Shown piece after piece: positions 53,710 to 61,517 of a stretch of DNA of 64,000 nt. The stretch spans positions 434,001-498,000 of the forward strand of contig NZ_AP024323.1 of NCBI RefSeq assembly GCF_018408855.1. The letters run 5' to 3'. Numbering within the stretch: the stretch's first letter is position 1; each line of letters opens with the position of its first letter. This DNA is from Caballeronia sp. NK8. GTDB taxonomy: Bacteria; Pseudomonadota; Gammaproteobacteria; Burkholderiales; Burkholderiaceae. The translations under genes and the position numbers were made by a program. The notes under the pieces are model-generated. The model ran no database searches. It was not told the origin of the DNA and was given only the letters and a program-made list of their open reading frames with translations.

Positions 53710-54192
53710 TCAGGCTGCGACGCGCGCGAGCCTGAATTCGATGCCGGCGTCGTCGCCGAACTCGCTCGCCTGGCGGATTGCGAGCCCTTGCGCGCCGAGC
53801 GCGGCGAGCCACTGCTGATACGCACCTTCGAGAAACGCGGGCGTCCAGGCAAGCGCGCGTTCGCCGAAAGCGGGCAGCGGCGCGCAAAAATGCACGATCC
53901 TCAAGTAGTCGCGTTCATCGGAAAGTTCGACGAAGCCCCAGTCTGTGTCGCGCCAGAGCGCATTGAGGGCGTCGGCGAGCGCCGCGGTGGAGTCGCAGGC
54001 CGGCAAGGGCCGGGCGTCGGCGAAGCGGCTGCCTACGCGATGCATCAACTGACGCAGTTCGTTGCGCCCGATCTGCGCTTCGAACTCGTCCGCAAGCGCG
54101 GCCAGAAGGCCACGCCATTGCCTGGAAATCTGACTGTCCAACAGGTAATCGAAAATAGCGGCCATGTTTTCGTTCAGCAGGGCGCAAGCCAC
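53710..54192 (-). CDS. bcsD: Cellulose synthase subunit BcsD
   Basis: 160 residues if begun at the GTG at 54192; an in-frame ATG at 54165 would give 151 residues. The core YLLDSQISRQWRGLLAALADEFEAQIGRNELRQLMHRVG and EGAYQQWLAALG are those of BcsD, a cytoplasmic or periplasmic octameric ring that helps align glucan chains in crystalline cellulose producers. It is the first gene of the operon here, 121 bases before bcsP. Presence of bcsD next to bcsP marks a type I operon. Confidence 0.87.
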   Translation of the reverse strand: MACALLNENMAAIFDYLLDSQISRQWRGLLAALADEFEAQIGRNELRQLMHRVGSRFADARPLPACDSTAALADALNALWRDTDWGFVELSDERDYLRIVHFCAPLPAFGERALAWTPAFLEGAYQQWLAALGAQGLAIRQASEFGDDAGIEFRLARVAA

Positions 54193-54722
54193 AGCATGAG
54201 GTTGATCGGTCTTGTTTACGGCCTCGCCAGGAATCCCTTTACCCCGCGAGCATTGATCCAGACGTTTGTCCAGGCGCTATTACACGTCTGAACTTACTTC
54301 AATGTCATTTTTTTCGCCAGTAGAAAGACTAGCAGCGGATTGTTTTGTGGGATTGGGCGAAAAGGACGTGGCAGAGAGCCCAATTCAGGCATTCGGGAGC
54401 CATCGGCATGGACGAAATATCGACACCCAGGCGCGTGGTTCGATCGCCGCGCGCGACCCGCCGCCCCAAGCGGAGGCGAAGTGTACCATCTCGTTAATAC
54501 AGTCGATCGAGCGGCGTGCGTTCTGATTCGTACGGATTGACGTGTGCTGCAGAATCGTGCCGAAGGCCCGCTAAGTCGATGATTCGTCTAACTTAACCGG
54601 CGTACAGGCAGCGACGAGCGCGATCCGATTGATTTTCTTGGCAAGCGACTGCTTCAGGTCAACATACGGCCGGACGAAAAAAAGCGCCCCGAGTGGGGCG
54701 CTTCGCATGAAATTCTGAACGC
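54193..54722. other. Gene-less interval upstream of the cellulose operon
   Basis: 530 bases. It must contain the bcs promoter on the minus strand; AT-rich patches lie near 54296-54345. I looked for a sigma-54 site and a long palindrome and did not find one. The terminator of the next small gene lies at 54677-54703. No credible gene is present. Confidence 0.6.
54677..54703 (-). terminator. Intrinsic terminator of the small GTG-started gene
   Basis: AAGCGCCCC (54682-54690) pairs perfectly with GGGGCGCTT (54695-54703) around GAGT; the minus-strand stem is followed by a run of at least seven T. Strong terminator. Confidence 0.9.
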
Positions 54723-54920
54723 TCAGGGGTTTGCGCGTACCGCGTCCCGAACTGCGTCCATCACGATGCCGTAATTGAGCGGGATGTCCAGCGAATCGGA
54801 GTAGCCGGGTTCGTCGGCGGACTCCTTTGGGAGTGCACGGACCGGAATAGCTTCATAGGCGGTTTCGCCTGCCGGATTGTCGCGTCCTTCGATGGCACCC
54901 TGCAATTGCGGATTCTTCAC
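54723..54920 (-). CDS. Small protein of unknown function, GTG start
   Basis: 65 residues from the GTG at 54920, supported by GGAAGGAG six bases before it, and followed by a strong terminator on the same strand. It starts MKNPQLQGAIEGRDNPAGETAYEA and has a DSLDIPLNYGIVMDAVRDAVRANP tail. It is hydrophilic, with no signal peptide or cysteine. The site, start and terminator show it is a real gene even though it matches no family I know. It lies between the cellulose operon and an NAD(P)-binding reductase. Confidence 0.75.
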   Translation of the reverse strand: MKNPQLQGAIEGRDNPAGETAYEAIPVRALPKESADEPGYSDSLDIPLNYGIVMDAVRDAVRANP

Positions 54921-55362
54921 GATTAACTCCTTCCGGTAATGGAGCGGCGAGGAACTGCAATATAAACCAATGTCATGACATTTTGGCGACTTCGATTTGA
55001 AAACTCGCTCCGAAACTGCTGCGCGCGGCGCGCCGGTAATCGCCGCGGTCGCGCATTTCGAGAGAGTGCGGGGCCTCTAGTGTAACGGCAGCGTGCCGTT
55101 CGGAATGCGCAATTGGATTATGACGATGGTGTGTCGATATTGCGCCAGAGGGCTGGAATCGGCCCGGAAATTGCATGACCATAAGCATGCTACGTAGGCT
55201 TTTAATGATCACGGTGCGCGAATGGATTCTCCAATTCCGTCCTTGGCGGAAACAAATTCTATCGAAAGCGGCGACTGTGACATCGTTTGTTTCCCTTTAT
55301 CATGAAGCGACCGGTTGCACGATGCCGGTGCGGACGCCCTAATAAGAAAGGAGAAAGCGGCA
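54921..55362. other. Gene-less interval before the NAD(P)-binding reductase
   Basis: 442 bases. No convincing gene. It contains the promoter side of the small GTG gene and, at its right end, AAGGAG ahead of the reductase ATG. A short minus-strand frame at 54973-55212 has no ribosome-binding site and no family match. Confidence 0.6.
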
Positions 55363-55977
55363 ATGAGCAAAATCGCGATCGTCGGCGCGACGGGCAATGT
55401 CGGCAGCCGTTTGCTGGAGGAAGCGTTGCGGCGTGGACACACGGTCACCGCCATCGCGCGCGACACGTCCGCGCTCGAGAAGCGGGACAGCGTCGACGCG
55501 CAGAACGTCGATGTGCTCGATGCGGACGCGCTAACGGCTGCCATCGCGGGACACGACGCGGTGTTCAGCGCGACGCACTTCGCCACGGTATCCGCAAGCG
55601 CGATTCTGGAGCCGGTCAAGCGGGCTGGCGTGCGGCGCCTGCTGGTGGTGGGCGGCGCGGGCAGCCTTTACGCGGCGCCCGGTCAGCGCGTGCTGGACCT
55701 GCCGAACTTCCCGCCCGCGTACAAGCCGGAAGCCACCGCGGGCGCGGCCTTCCTGGATGCGTTGCGACGGGAACGCGACGTCGACTGGACATTCATCTCG
55801 CCTTCAGCCGAGTTCGTTCCGGGCGCGCGCACGCAGAAATTCCGGCTCGGTGTCGACGAACTGCTCGTCGACAACAACGGCCGCAGCTGGATTTCATTCG
55901 AGGACTACGCGATCGCCTTCCTCGACGAGTTCCAGAAGGGCGCCCATATCAGACAGCGCATCACCGTCGGATATTGA
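55363..55977 (+). CDS. NAD(P)-binding reductase (YwnB/NmrA-like short SDR)
   Basis: 204 residues from the ATG at 55363, with AAGGAG ten bases before. Rossmann motif IAIVGATGNVGSRLLEEAL at residues 4-22, and LLVVGGAGSLY, WTFISPSAEFVPG complete an atypical SDR with NADPH-binding-like fold (BVR-B/YwnB type). Such proteins reduce flavins, quinones or oxidised thiols, or act as sensors. Target substrate is unknown. The gene ends a few bases before a strong intrinsic terminator. Confidence 0.86.
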   Translation: MSKIAIVGATGNVGSRLLEEALRRGHTVTAIARDTSALEKRDSVDAQNVDVLDADALTAAIAGHDAVFSATHFATVSASAILEPVKRAGVRRLLVVGGAGSLYAAPGQRVLDLPNFPPAYKPEATAGAAFLDALRRERDVDWTFISPSAEFVPGARTQKFRLGVDELLVDNNGRSWISFEDYAIAFLDEFQKGAHIRQRITVGY

Positions 55978-55986
55978 AGGCGCGCG

Positions 55987-56034
55987 CGGCAAGACTGGCA
56001 TCGTCGAGCGATGCCGGTCTTGCCGTTTTCTTTT
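55987..56034. terminator. Strong intrinsic terminator after the reductase gene
   Basis: CGGCAAGACTGGCATCG (55987-56003) pairs with CGATGCCGGTCTTGCCG (56009-56025), 16 of 17 with one G-T wobble, and is followed by TTTTCTTTT. Converging DUF3331 transcript would also meet it. Confidence 0.9.
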
Positions 56035-56044
56035 GCCGCTGGCG

Positions 56045-56512
56045 TCAGCCGTGGAAATCGACTTCCACTTCTTCGCTGTTCTGCGGCATGGCGGCGGCGA
56101 GGATCATCGCGGCGGCGTTCTGCGGCTTCGGATCGCGCTGCGACGGCCGATAAACCTGATCCCCGCGATGAATCGGCATACCCGAGAGCGAGCACACGCC
56201 CTCGGCGTTGGCCGTGGTCGCGCGCCATCCCTGATAGCCGTAGTGACACGTTCCAGGATCCGACCAGTACACGAGCGCCGTCGCGCTGCTCGGACGCTCG
56301 ATCACGCGCACGATGGCCTGCGGAAAAGGCAGCCGGTCATCGGGACGATGCGTATGCGTGCGATTCCAGTCGCGTGTCAGGCGCTCGAGGAACGCGCTTT
56401 CGGCGCGCGCCGTTTTCTGAGATGGGGCAGTGCGGGCGATATCCTTCGGCATCGCCTCGAGCAGGTGAACCGTCTGTGACCACGGGTCCGCTCTTTTCGA
56501 AAAAGCTGTCAT
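56045..56512 (-). CDS. DUF3331 protein of unknown function
   Basis: 155 residues from the ATG at 56512; an ATG at 56554 is also possible. The core ATALVYWSDPGTCHYGYQGW and EGVCSLSGMPIHRGDQVYRPSQ is that of DUF3331, a family seen in Burkholderiaceae. The repeated Cys/His (CHYGYQ, VCSLSG) may bind zinc; a zinc-ribbon-like turn is a guess. The function is unknown. It ends after the reductase terminator. Confidence 0.82.
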   Translation of the reverse strand: MTAFSKRADPWSQTVHLLEAMPKDIARTAPSQKTARAESAFLERLTRDWNRTHTHRPDDRLPFPQAIVRVIERPSSATALVYWSDPGTCHYGYQGWRATTANAEGVCSLSGMPIHRGDQVYRPSQRDPKPQNAAAMILAAAMPQNSEEVEVDFHG

Positions 56513-56944
56513 GGCATTGTTCCAGGCTTTGACTCGACCTAGAACGTACGTCATTAAGCACAATCCGATAAATACTGCATCAGTGAATACACTATCCCGT
56601 TGTCACGAATAATCGGGCAGCCGATGTCGAGGGCCCGCCTCGTGCCTTTACTGGCGTGCGCTCAAGCGATTCGTAAGGTCATGCTCGGACCGGCGCGGAT
56701 GGCCGACCAGGCGCAATCGCCCGCATCTGCGAGGGGTTTTGTTCGCGATTCGCGCTTTTTGTATGGCCAAAGCGACTGCGATGGCCCTTCGCGCGAGGCG
56801 TGGACCCAGTCGAAGCCTTGCCTGCATTGCCCTTCGGTCAGTCCTTGGTTGCCACCGAAGACCGGTCGACGGCGAGATCACCGCGCGATAGTCGACGCGC
56901 ACGCTGTGCGTGCATTGTTCGCGATTCGCTAACGGTCGCGCGTT
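56513..56944. other. Gene-less interval with a 15-bp direct repeat
   Basis: 432 bases between DUF3331 and the ABC permease gene. TTGTTCGCGATTCGC occurs at 56739-56753 and again at 56915-56929. Two overlapping open frames lack ribosome-binding sites and family resemblance, so I leave them out. Possibly a degenerate old gene. Confidence 0.55.
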
Positions 56945-57781
56945 CTAAGCAACCGCCCGCGCCGCAGCACGCCCGCGCAGCCATTCCAGCGCCAGCAGCA
57001 GACTCGTCGAGAACACGATGAGAATCGTCGCCAGTGCCGCGATGGTCGGGCTGATGTTCTCGCGGATGCCGGTAAACATCTGGCGCGGCAACGTCGTCTG
57101 ATCGGCGCCGGCGAGAAAGAGCGTCACCACGACTTCATCGAACGAGGTAGCGAAGGCGAACAACGCGCCCGATATCACGCCCGGCGCGATGACCGGCAGC
57201 GTCACGCGGAAAAACGTCCTGAGCGGGCTCGCGCCGAGCGACTGACTCGCCCGCACGAGGTTGTAGTTGAAGTTCTGCAATGTCGCGCCGACGGTCGTCA
57301 CGACGAACGGCACGCCGAGCGCCGCGTGCGCCAGAATCAGCCCGAAATACGTATTCGCGATGCCGAGCGGCGCAAAAAACAGATACATGCCGACGCCGAC
57401 GACGATCACCGGCACGATCATCGGCGAGATGAGCACGGCCATCAGCACGCTCTTGCCCATGAAGTTCGCCTTGGTCAGCCCGACCGCCGCGAGCGTCCCG
57501 AGAATCGTCGCGACGACCGTCGCGGAAGGCGCGACGATGAAGCTGTTTTTTGCAGCCATGCGCCATTCCTGCGACATGACGAGATTGTGATACCAGCGCA
57601 TCGACCAGCCGGGAATCGGATAGACCAGGAACGTGCTCGACGAGAACGATAGCGGCACGATCGCGAGCACCGGCAGGATCAGATACAGCAGCGTCAGCAC
57701 GCAAATGATGCGCAACGCGAAATACCAGATGCGTTCGATGGCGGAGGTATGCGGCGCGAACATCGGTTTGGCGAGTTTCAT
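56945..57781 (-). CDS. ABC permease, spermidine/putrescine type (PotC-like)
   Basis: 278 residues with six membrane segments. The cytoplasmic EAA loop is near VRASQSLGASPLRTFFRVTLPVIAPGV, in the typical PotC position; FATSFDEVVVTLFLAG is a family motif. Starts six bases after the stop of the other permease. Together with the adjacent permease, binding protein and ATPase it makes a complete importer for a polyamine or a related amine. Last gene of a four-gene operon. Confidence 0.92.
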   Translation of the reverse strand: MKLAKPMFAPHTSAIERIWYFALRIICVLTLLYLILPVLAIVPLSFSSSTFLVYPIPGWSMRWYHNLVMSQEWRMAAKNSFIVAPSATVVATILGTLAAVGLTKANFMGKSVLMAVLISPMIVPVIVVGVGMYLFFAPLGIANTYFGLILAHAALGVPFVVTTVGATLQNFNYNLVRASQSLGASPLRTFFRVTLPVIAPGVISGALFAFATSFDEVVVTLFLAGADQTTLPRQMFTGIRENISPTIAALATILIVFSTSLLLALEWLRGRAAARAVA

Positions 57782-57787
57782 CTTTCT

Positions 57788-59059
57788 TTACCCCAGGCTC
57801 ACGTTCGAGCGCGTGAAGCGTCCGTAGACGACATAAAGCAGCAGCGTCGCGGCGAGCAGCAGCGCGCCGAGCGCGCACGCCATGCCCCAGTTGATCGTCA
57901 CGTTGGTGAAGTAGGCGATGTAATAGCTGACCATCTGGTCGTTCGGCCCGCCGAGCAGCGCCGGCGTGATGTAGTAGCCGATTGCGAGGATGAACACGAG
58001 CAGCACGCCCGCGCCGATGCCCGGATAGGTCTGCGGCACGTACACGCGCCAGAACGCCGCGAACGGATGGCTGCCGAGCGACACCGCCGCGCGCTGATAC
58101 GTCGGCGGGACGGATTTCATCACGCTATATAGCGGCAGGATCATGAAAGGCAGCAGGATGTGCGTCATCGAGATATAAACGCCGACGCGATTGAACAGCA
58201 ACGCCAGCGGCGAGCCGATCAATCCGCTGCCGATCAGCGCCGTGTTCACCAGCCCTTCGCTCTGCAACAGCACGATCCACGCGGCGACGCGCACCAGTAT
58301 CGACGTCCAGAACGGAATCAGCACGAGCACCATCACGAGATTCGCGCGGCGCTCGGGCAGCGTTGAAATCCAGTAGGCGAGGGGATAGCCAAGCAGCAGG
58401 GCGAACAAAGTCACGCCAACGCCGATCACGAACGTTCGGCCAAAGACGTTCAGATAGATCGACTGGTCCGGATCGGCGTGGACGATATTGCCGAAGCCGT
58501 CCTGCTTGTGATCGAGCGATGCGAGCAGATAGAACGGTGAATAGCGGCCTGCGTTCTTGGCGATCGCCTGCCAGTAGGCGGGATCGTTCCAGCGTTCGTC
58601 GATTTCCAGAAACTTCGACTTGATTTGCGCGGCGGGCAGCGGCTTGCCGTCGTCGCCGGTCAAAGGCATCGCGCGGGCGGTTTTCGCGACCAGCGAGCGA
58701 TAGCCCGGAATTTCCGTATTCAGGCGCCGGGCGAGCGCGCCCATCGATTCGCCTTCCGAGATCGTGGTCAGGTCCTGCGCGAGCGCGGCATAGGCTTCGT
58801 CCGATGGCGGCGCCTTGCGGTCCCATTTCGCGAGCGCGGCGCCGGTGTGCGGCAGCGCGTTGGCCACTTCGGGATTTTCGATCGCGCGCGTGAGCAGCGC
58901 GCCGATCGGCACCACGAAAATCAGAAACAGGAAAATGGCGAGCGGCGCGATGAGCGCGAGCGCCATGGCGCGCTTCTTCGCGTCGGCGATCTTCAGTTCG
59001 CGCTTCAGGCGCGCGCTCGATTCGCGCGAATCGTCCGCGGGGATCGTCATGGTGTTCAC
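57788..59059 (-). CDS. ABC permease, spermidine/putrescine type (PotB-like) with enlarged periplasmic loop
   Basis: 423 residues, longer than the roughly 290 of PotB. An extra segment at about residues 62-200 (KWDRKAPPSDEAYAALAQDLTTI and ERWNDPAYWQAIAKNAG) lies between the first membrane helix and the rest, so should face the periplasm. The EAA motif AAVSLGSHPFAAFWRVYVPQTYPGI is present. It couples to the PotC-like partner and to the ATPase. The insertion occurs in related polyamine/opine-type transporters of proteobacteria; its role could be binding-protein docking. Confidence 0.9.
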   Translation of the reverse strand: MNTMTIPADDSRESSARLKRELKIADAKKRAMALALIAPLAIFLFLIFVVPIGALLTRAIENPEVANALPHTGAALAKWDRKAPPSDEAYAALAQDLTTISEGESMGALARRLNTEIPGYRSLVAKTARAMPLTGDDGKPLPAAQIKSKFLEIDERWNDPAYWQAIAKNAGRYSPFYLLASLDHKQDGFGNIVHADPDQSIYLNVFGRTFVIGVGVTLFALLLGYPLAYWISTLPERRANLVMVLVLIPFWTSILVRVAAWIVLLQSEGLVNTALIGSGLIGSPLALLFNRVGVYISMTHILLPFMILPLYSVMKSVPPTYQRAAVSLGSHPFAAFWRVYVPQTYPGIGAGVLLVFILAIGYYITPALLGGPNDQMVSYYIAYFTNVTINWGMACALGALLLAATLLLYVVYGRFTRSNVSLG

Positions 59060-59125
59060 GCTTGTGTCTCCTTCTTTGCGGTCGCGCTTTCGGAAAGCGC
59101 GACCGTCTTGCTGCCTATGACGCGT

Positions 59126-60160
59126 TTACTTCGACGCCCACGCGGTGAAACGCTGCTCCAGCTCGTCGCCGTGATCGGTCCAGAACGCCATGTCCTGCAG
59201 CACTGCGTTCTTCGCGTTTTCCGGCGAGTTCGGCATGTCGGCCTTGATCTTGGCGTCGAGCGCGGAGATCGCGGCCTTGTTCACCGGGCCGTACGCGATG
59301 TTCTTCGCATAGGTTTCCTGCGGCTTCTGCGACACCGAATACGCGATGAACTGCTGCGCGACGTCCTTGTTCGGCGAGCCCTTCGGAATCGCCCAGTAGT
59401 CGAGGTCGTAGATGCTGCCGTTCCACACGACCTTCAGGTTCTTGCCTTCCTTGCGCGCCGCGTCGATCCGGCCGTTATACGCGGTGGACATCACGACGTC
59501 GCCCGCGACGAGGAACTGCGGCGGTTGAGCGCCGGCCTCCCACCATTGAATCGACGGCTTGAGTTCGTCGAGCTTCTTGAACGCGCGGTCCGCGCCGGCC
59601 TTCGTGCCGAGCACCTTGTAGACGTCCTTCGGCGCGACGCCGTCGGCCATCAGCGCGAATTCGAGGTTGTAGCGCGCGCCCTTGCGCATGCCGCGCTTGC
59701 CGGGGAATTTCTTCGTGTCCCAGAAGTCCGCCCAGCTCGCCGGCCCGGTTTTGAGTTTGTCGGCGTTGTAGGCGAGCGCCGTCGACCACACGAAGAAGCC
59801 GACGCCGCAGGTCTGCGGCGATTCGGGCACGAGATCCGACTTCTTGCCGATCTTCGACCAGTCGAGCTTTTCGTACAGACCTTCGTCGCAGCCGCGTCCG
59901 AGATCGCCCGATTCCACTTCAACCACGTCCCAGTTCACGTGCTTCGCTTCGACCATCGCCTTGACCTTGGCCTGTTCGCCGTTGTACTCGACGGCGGTGA
60001 CCTTGTTCTTCGACGACTGTTCGAACGGCTGGTTGAACGCGACCTTCTGCGCGTCGCCGTTCGCGCCGCCGAAGTTGACGACGGTGATTTCCGCCGCGCC
60101 TGACACCGCCGACGCGCATGCGAGCGCCGCCGCCATGGAACACAGTGCGAACTTCTTCAT
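59126..60160 (-). CDS. ABC substrate-binding protein, spermidine/putrescine type (PotD-like)
   Basis: 344 residues. Signal peptide MKKFALCSMAAALACASAVSGAA. The mature start ITVVNFGGANGDAQKVAFNQPFEQ and WDVVEVESGDLGRGCDEGLYEKL are family marks of group 1/polyamine binding proteins, and VWSTALAYNADKLK is the usual ligand-side motif. The gene lies 72 bases after the ATPase and 66 bases before the permeases. Polyamine is the default guess; GABA, aminovalerate or a related amine is possible. Confidence 0.91.
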   Translation of the reverse strand: MKKFALCSMAAALACASAVSGAAEITVVNFGGANGDAQKVAFNQPFEQSSKNKVTAVEYNGEQAKVKAMVEAKHVNWDVVEVESGDLGRGCDEGLYEKLDWSKIGKKSDLVPESPQTCGVGFFVWSTALAYNADKLKTGPASWADFWDTKKFPGKRGMRKGARYNLEFALMADGVAPKDVYKVLGTKAGADRAFKKLDELKPSIQWWEAGAQPPQFLVAGDVVMSTAYNGRIDAARKEGKNLKVVWNGSIYDLDYWAIPKGSPNKDVAQQFIAYSVSQKPQETYAKNIAYGPVNKAAISALDAKIKADMPNSPENAKNAVLQDMAFWTDHGDELEQRFTAWASK

Positions 60161-60232
60161 GATGGTTTCCTCTGTCTGCTTGGTTTTATCAGTGGAGCTA
60201 CGGGAGTCGGAAGCGAGACGCTTCGTCTGAAT

Positions 60233-61333
60233 TCAGGCGAACACGCGCAGATGCTCGGGCGCGAATTCGAGCGCGATGGGCGCGCCGGGCGTGAAGCCGT
60301 CGAGCGCCGCGGTGCCGAGCGGCACCTTGACGAAGCATTCGTCCTGCTCGCGCACGCCGCAGCGCATCCGCACGTGATCGCCGAAATAGATGAGGCTCTT
60401 CGCTTCGCCCGCGAGCGCGTTGATGCCGTTGCCATTCGTGTGGCCGTTGCCCGACGTGAGCTTCATGCGCTCGGGCCGGATGCACGCGATCGCCGATGCA
60501 CCCGGTTTCGCGTTCGCGACATTGAGCCCCGACACGCGCGTGCCGTCGGCGAGACGGATCTCGCAGAAGTCGCCCTGAATCTGTTCGACGGTGCCGCGCA
60601 GCCGGTTGCTGTCGCCGATGAAGTTCGCGACGAACTCGTTGCACGGCGCTTCATACAGATGATCGACGGTGTCGAGCTGCTGCACGATGCCCTTGTCGAA
60701 CACAGCGACGCGGTCGGACATGGTGAGCGCCTCGCCCTGATCGTGCGTGACGTAGACGAAAGTGACGCCGAGCTTCTCGTGCAGCGCCTTGAGCTCGATC
60801 TGCATGTGCTCGCGCAACTGCTTGTCCAGCGCGCCGAGCGGCTCGTCCATCAGCACGAGCTTGGGCTCGAACACGAGCGCGCGCGCCAGCGCGATACGCT
60901 GCTGCTGGCCGCCGGAAAGCTGCGCCGGATAGCGCTTCGCGAAGCTCTCCATGCGCACCATCTTGAGCGCGTTGTTCACCCGATGCGCGCGTTCTTCGGC
61001 GGACATCTTGCGCACCGTCAGCGGATATTCGACGTTCTGCTGCACCGACAGATGCGGAAACAGCGCGTAGTTCTGAAACACCATGCCGATGTCGCGCTTG
61101 TGCGGCGGCACCTTGTTGAGCAGCTTGCCGTCGAGCCAGATTTCGCCGCCGGTCGGGAACTCGAAGCCGGCGAGCATCATGAGGCAGGTCGTCTTGCCGG
61201 AACCGGACGGCCCGAGCAGGGTGAGGAACTCGCCCTGATAAATATCGAGATCGAGCGATTTGACGACGAGCGTTTCGCCGTCATAGGTCTTTCGAACGCC
61301 GCGAAAGCTGACGATCACCTGATCGGATTTCAT
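60233..61333 (-). CDS. ABC ATPase, spermidine/putrescine type (PotA-like)
   Basis: 366 residues from the ATG at 61333, with AAGGAG eight bases upstream; the frame is open further but that part crosses the divergent promoter. Walker A GPSGSGKTT (41-49), signature QLSGGQQQRIALARAL, Walker B LVLMDEPLGALD, and a C-terminal TOBE domain (residues about 280-366). It drives the importer with ATP. First gene of the four-gene operon and divergent from a MocR gene. Confidence 0.94.
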   Translation of the reverse strand: MKSDQVIVSFRGVRKTYDGETLVVKSLDLDIYQGEFLTLLGPSGSGKTTCLMMLAGFEFPTGGEIWLDGKLLNKVPPHKRDIGMVFQNYALFPHLSVQQNVEYPLTVRKMSAEERAHRVNNALKMVRMESFAKRYPAQLSGGQQQRIALARALVFEPKLVLMDEPLGALDKQLREHMQIELKALHEKLGVTFVYVTHDQGEALTMSDRVAVFDKGIVQQLDTVDHLYEAPCNEFVANFIGDSNRLRGTVEQIQGDFCEIRLADGTRVSGLNVANAKPGASAIACIRPERMKLTSGNGHTNGNGINALAGEAKSLIYFGDHVRMRCGVREQDECFVKVPLGTAALDGFTPGAPIALEFAPEHLRVFA

Positions 61334-61437
61334 CTTCCGTGTCTCCTTCGGAAAATCCTGGTACTGCCGGGCGTCGTGGCCGACGCCCGGAAATTTTTTC
61401 CACTGCTTGGGATAACTATAGCCCGTTACGGTTCTAC

Positions 61438-61467
61438 AATGGGGAGCCATTTCAATATTCAAAATGG
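61438..61467. promoter_or_regulatory. AATGG half-sites between the ABC operon and the MocR gene
   Basis: AATGG occurs at 61438-61442 and 61463-61467 with an inverted copy CCATT at 61447-61451. The two direct copies are 25 bp apart, close to two-and-a-half turns, in the divergent promoter region. This is a plausible MocR operator; it is inferred. Confidence 0.45.
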
Positions 61468-61517
61468 AACCACTTCGGGCTGTCGGAAGAGAGTGGCTCC
61501 TAGCGCGGGAAACAATC

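Noticed and set aside
54973..55212. 79-codon minus-strand frame in the interval before the reductase gene
   Set aside because: No family resemblance, no start signal and low-complexity composition.
56600..56932. 110-codon plus-strand and 85-codon minus-strand frames in one interval
   Set aside because: They overlap each other, lack ribosome-binding sites and match no family. Recorded as a gene-less interval.
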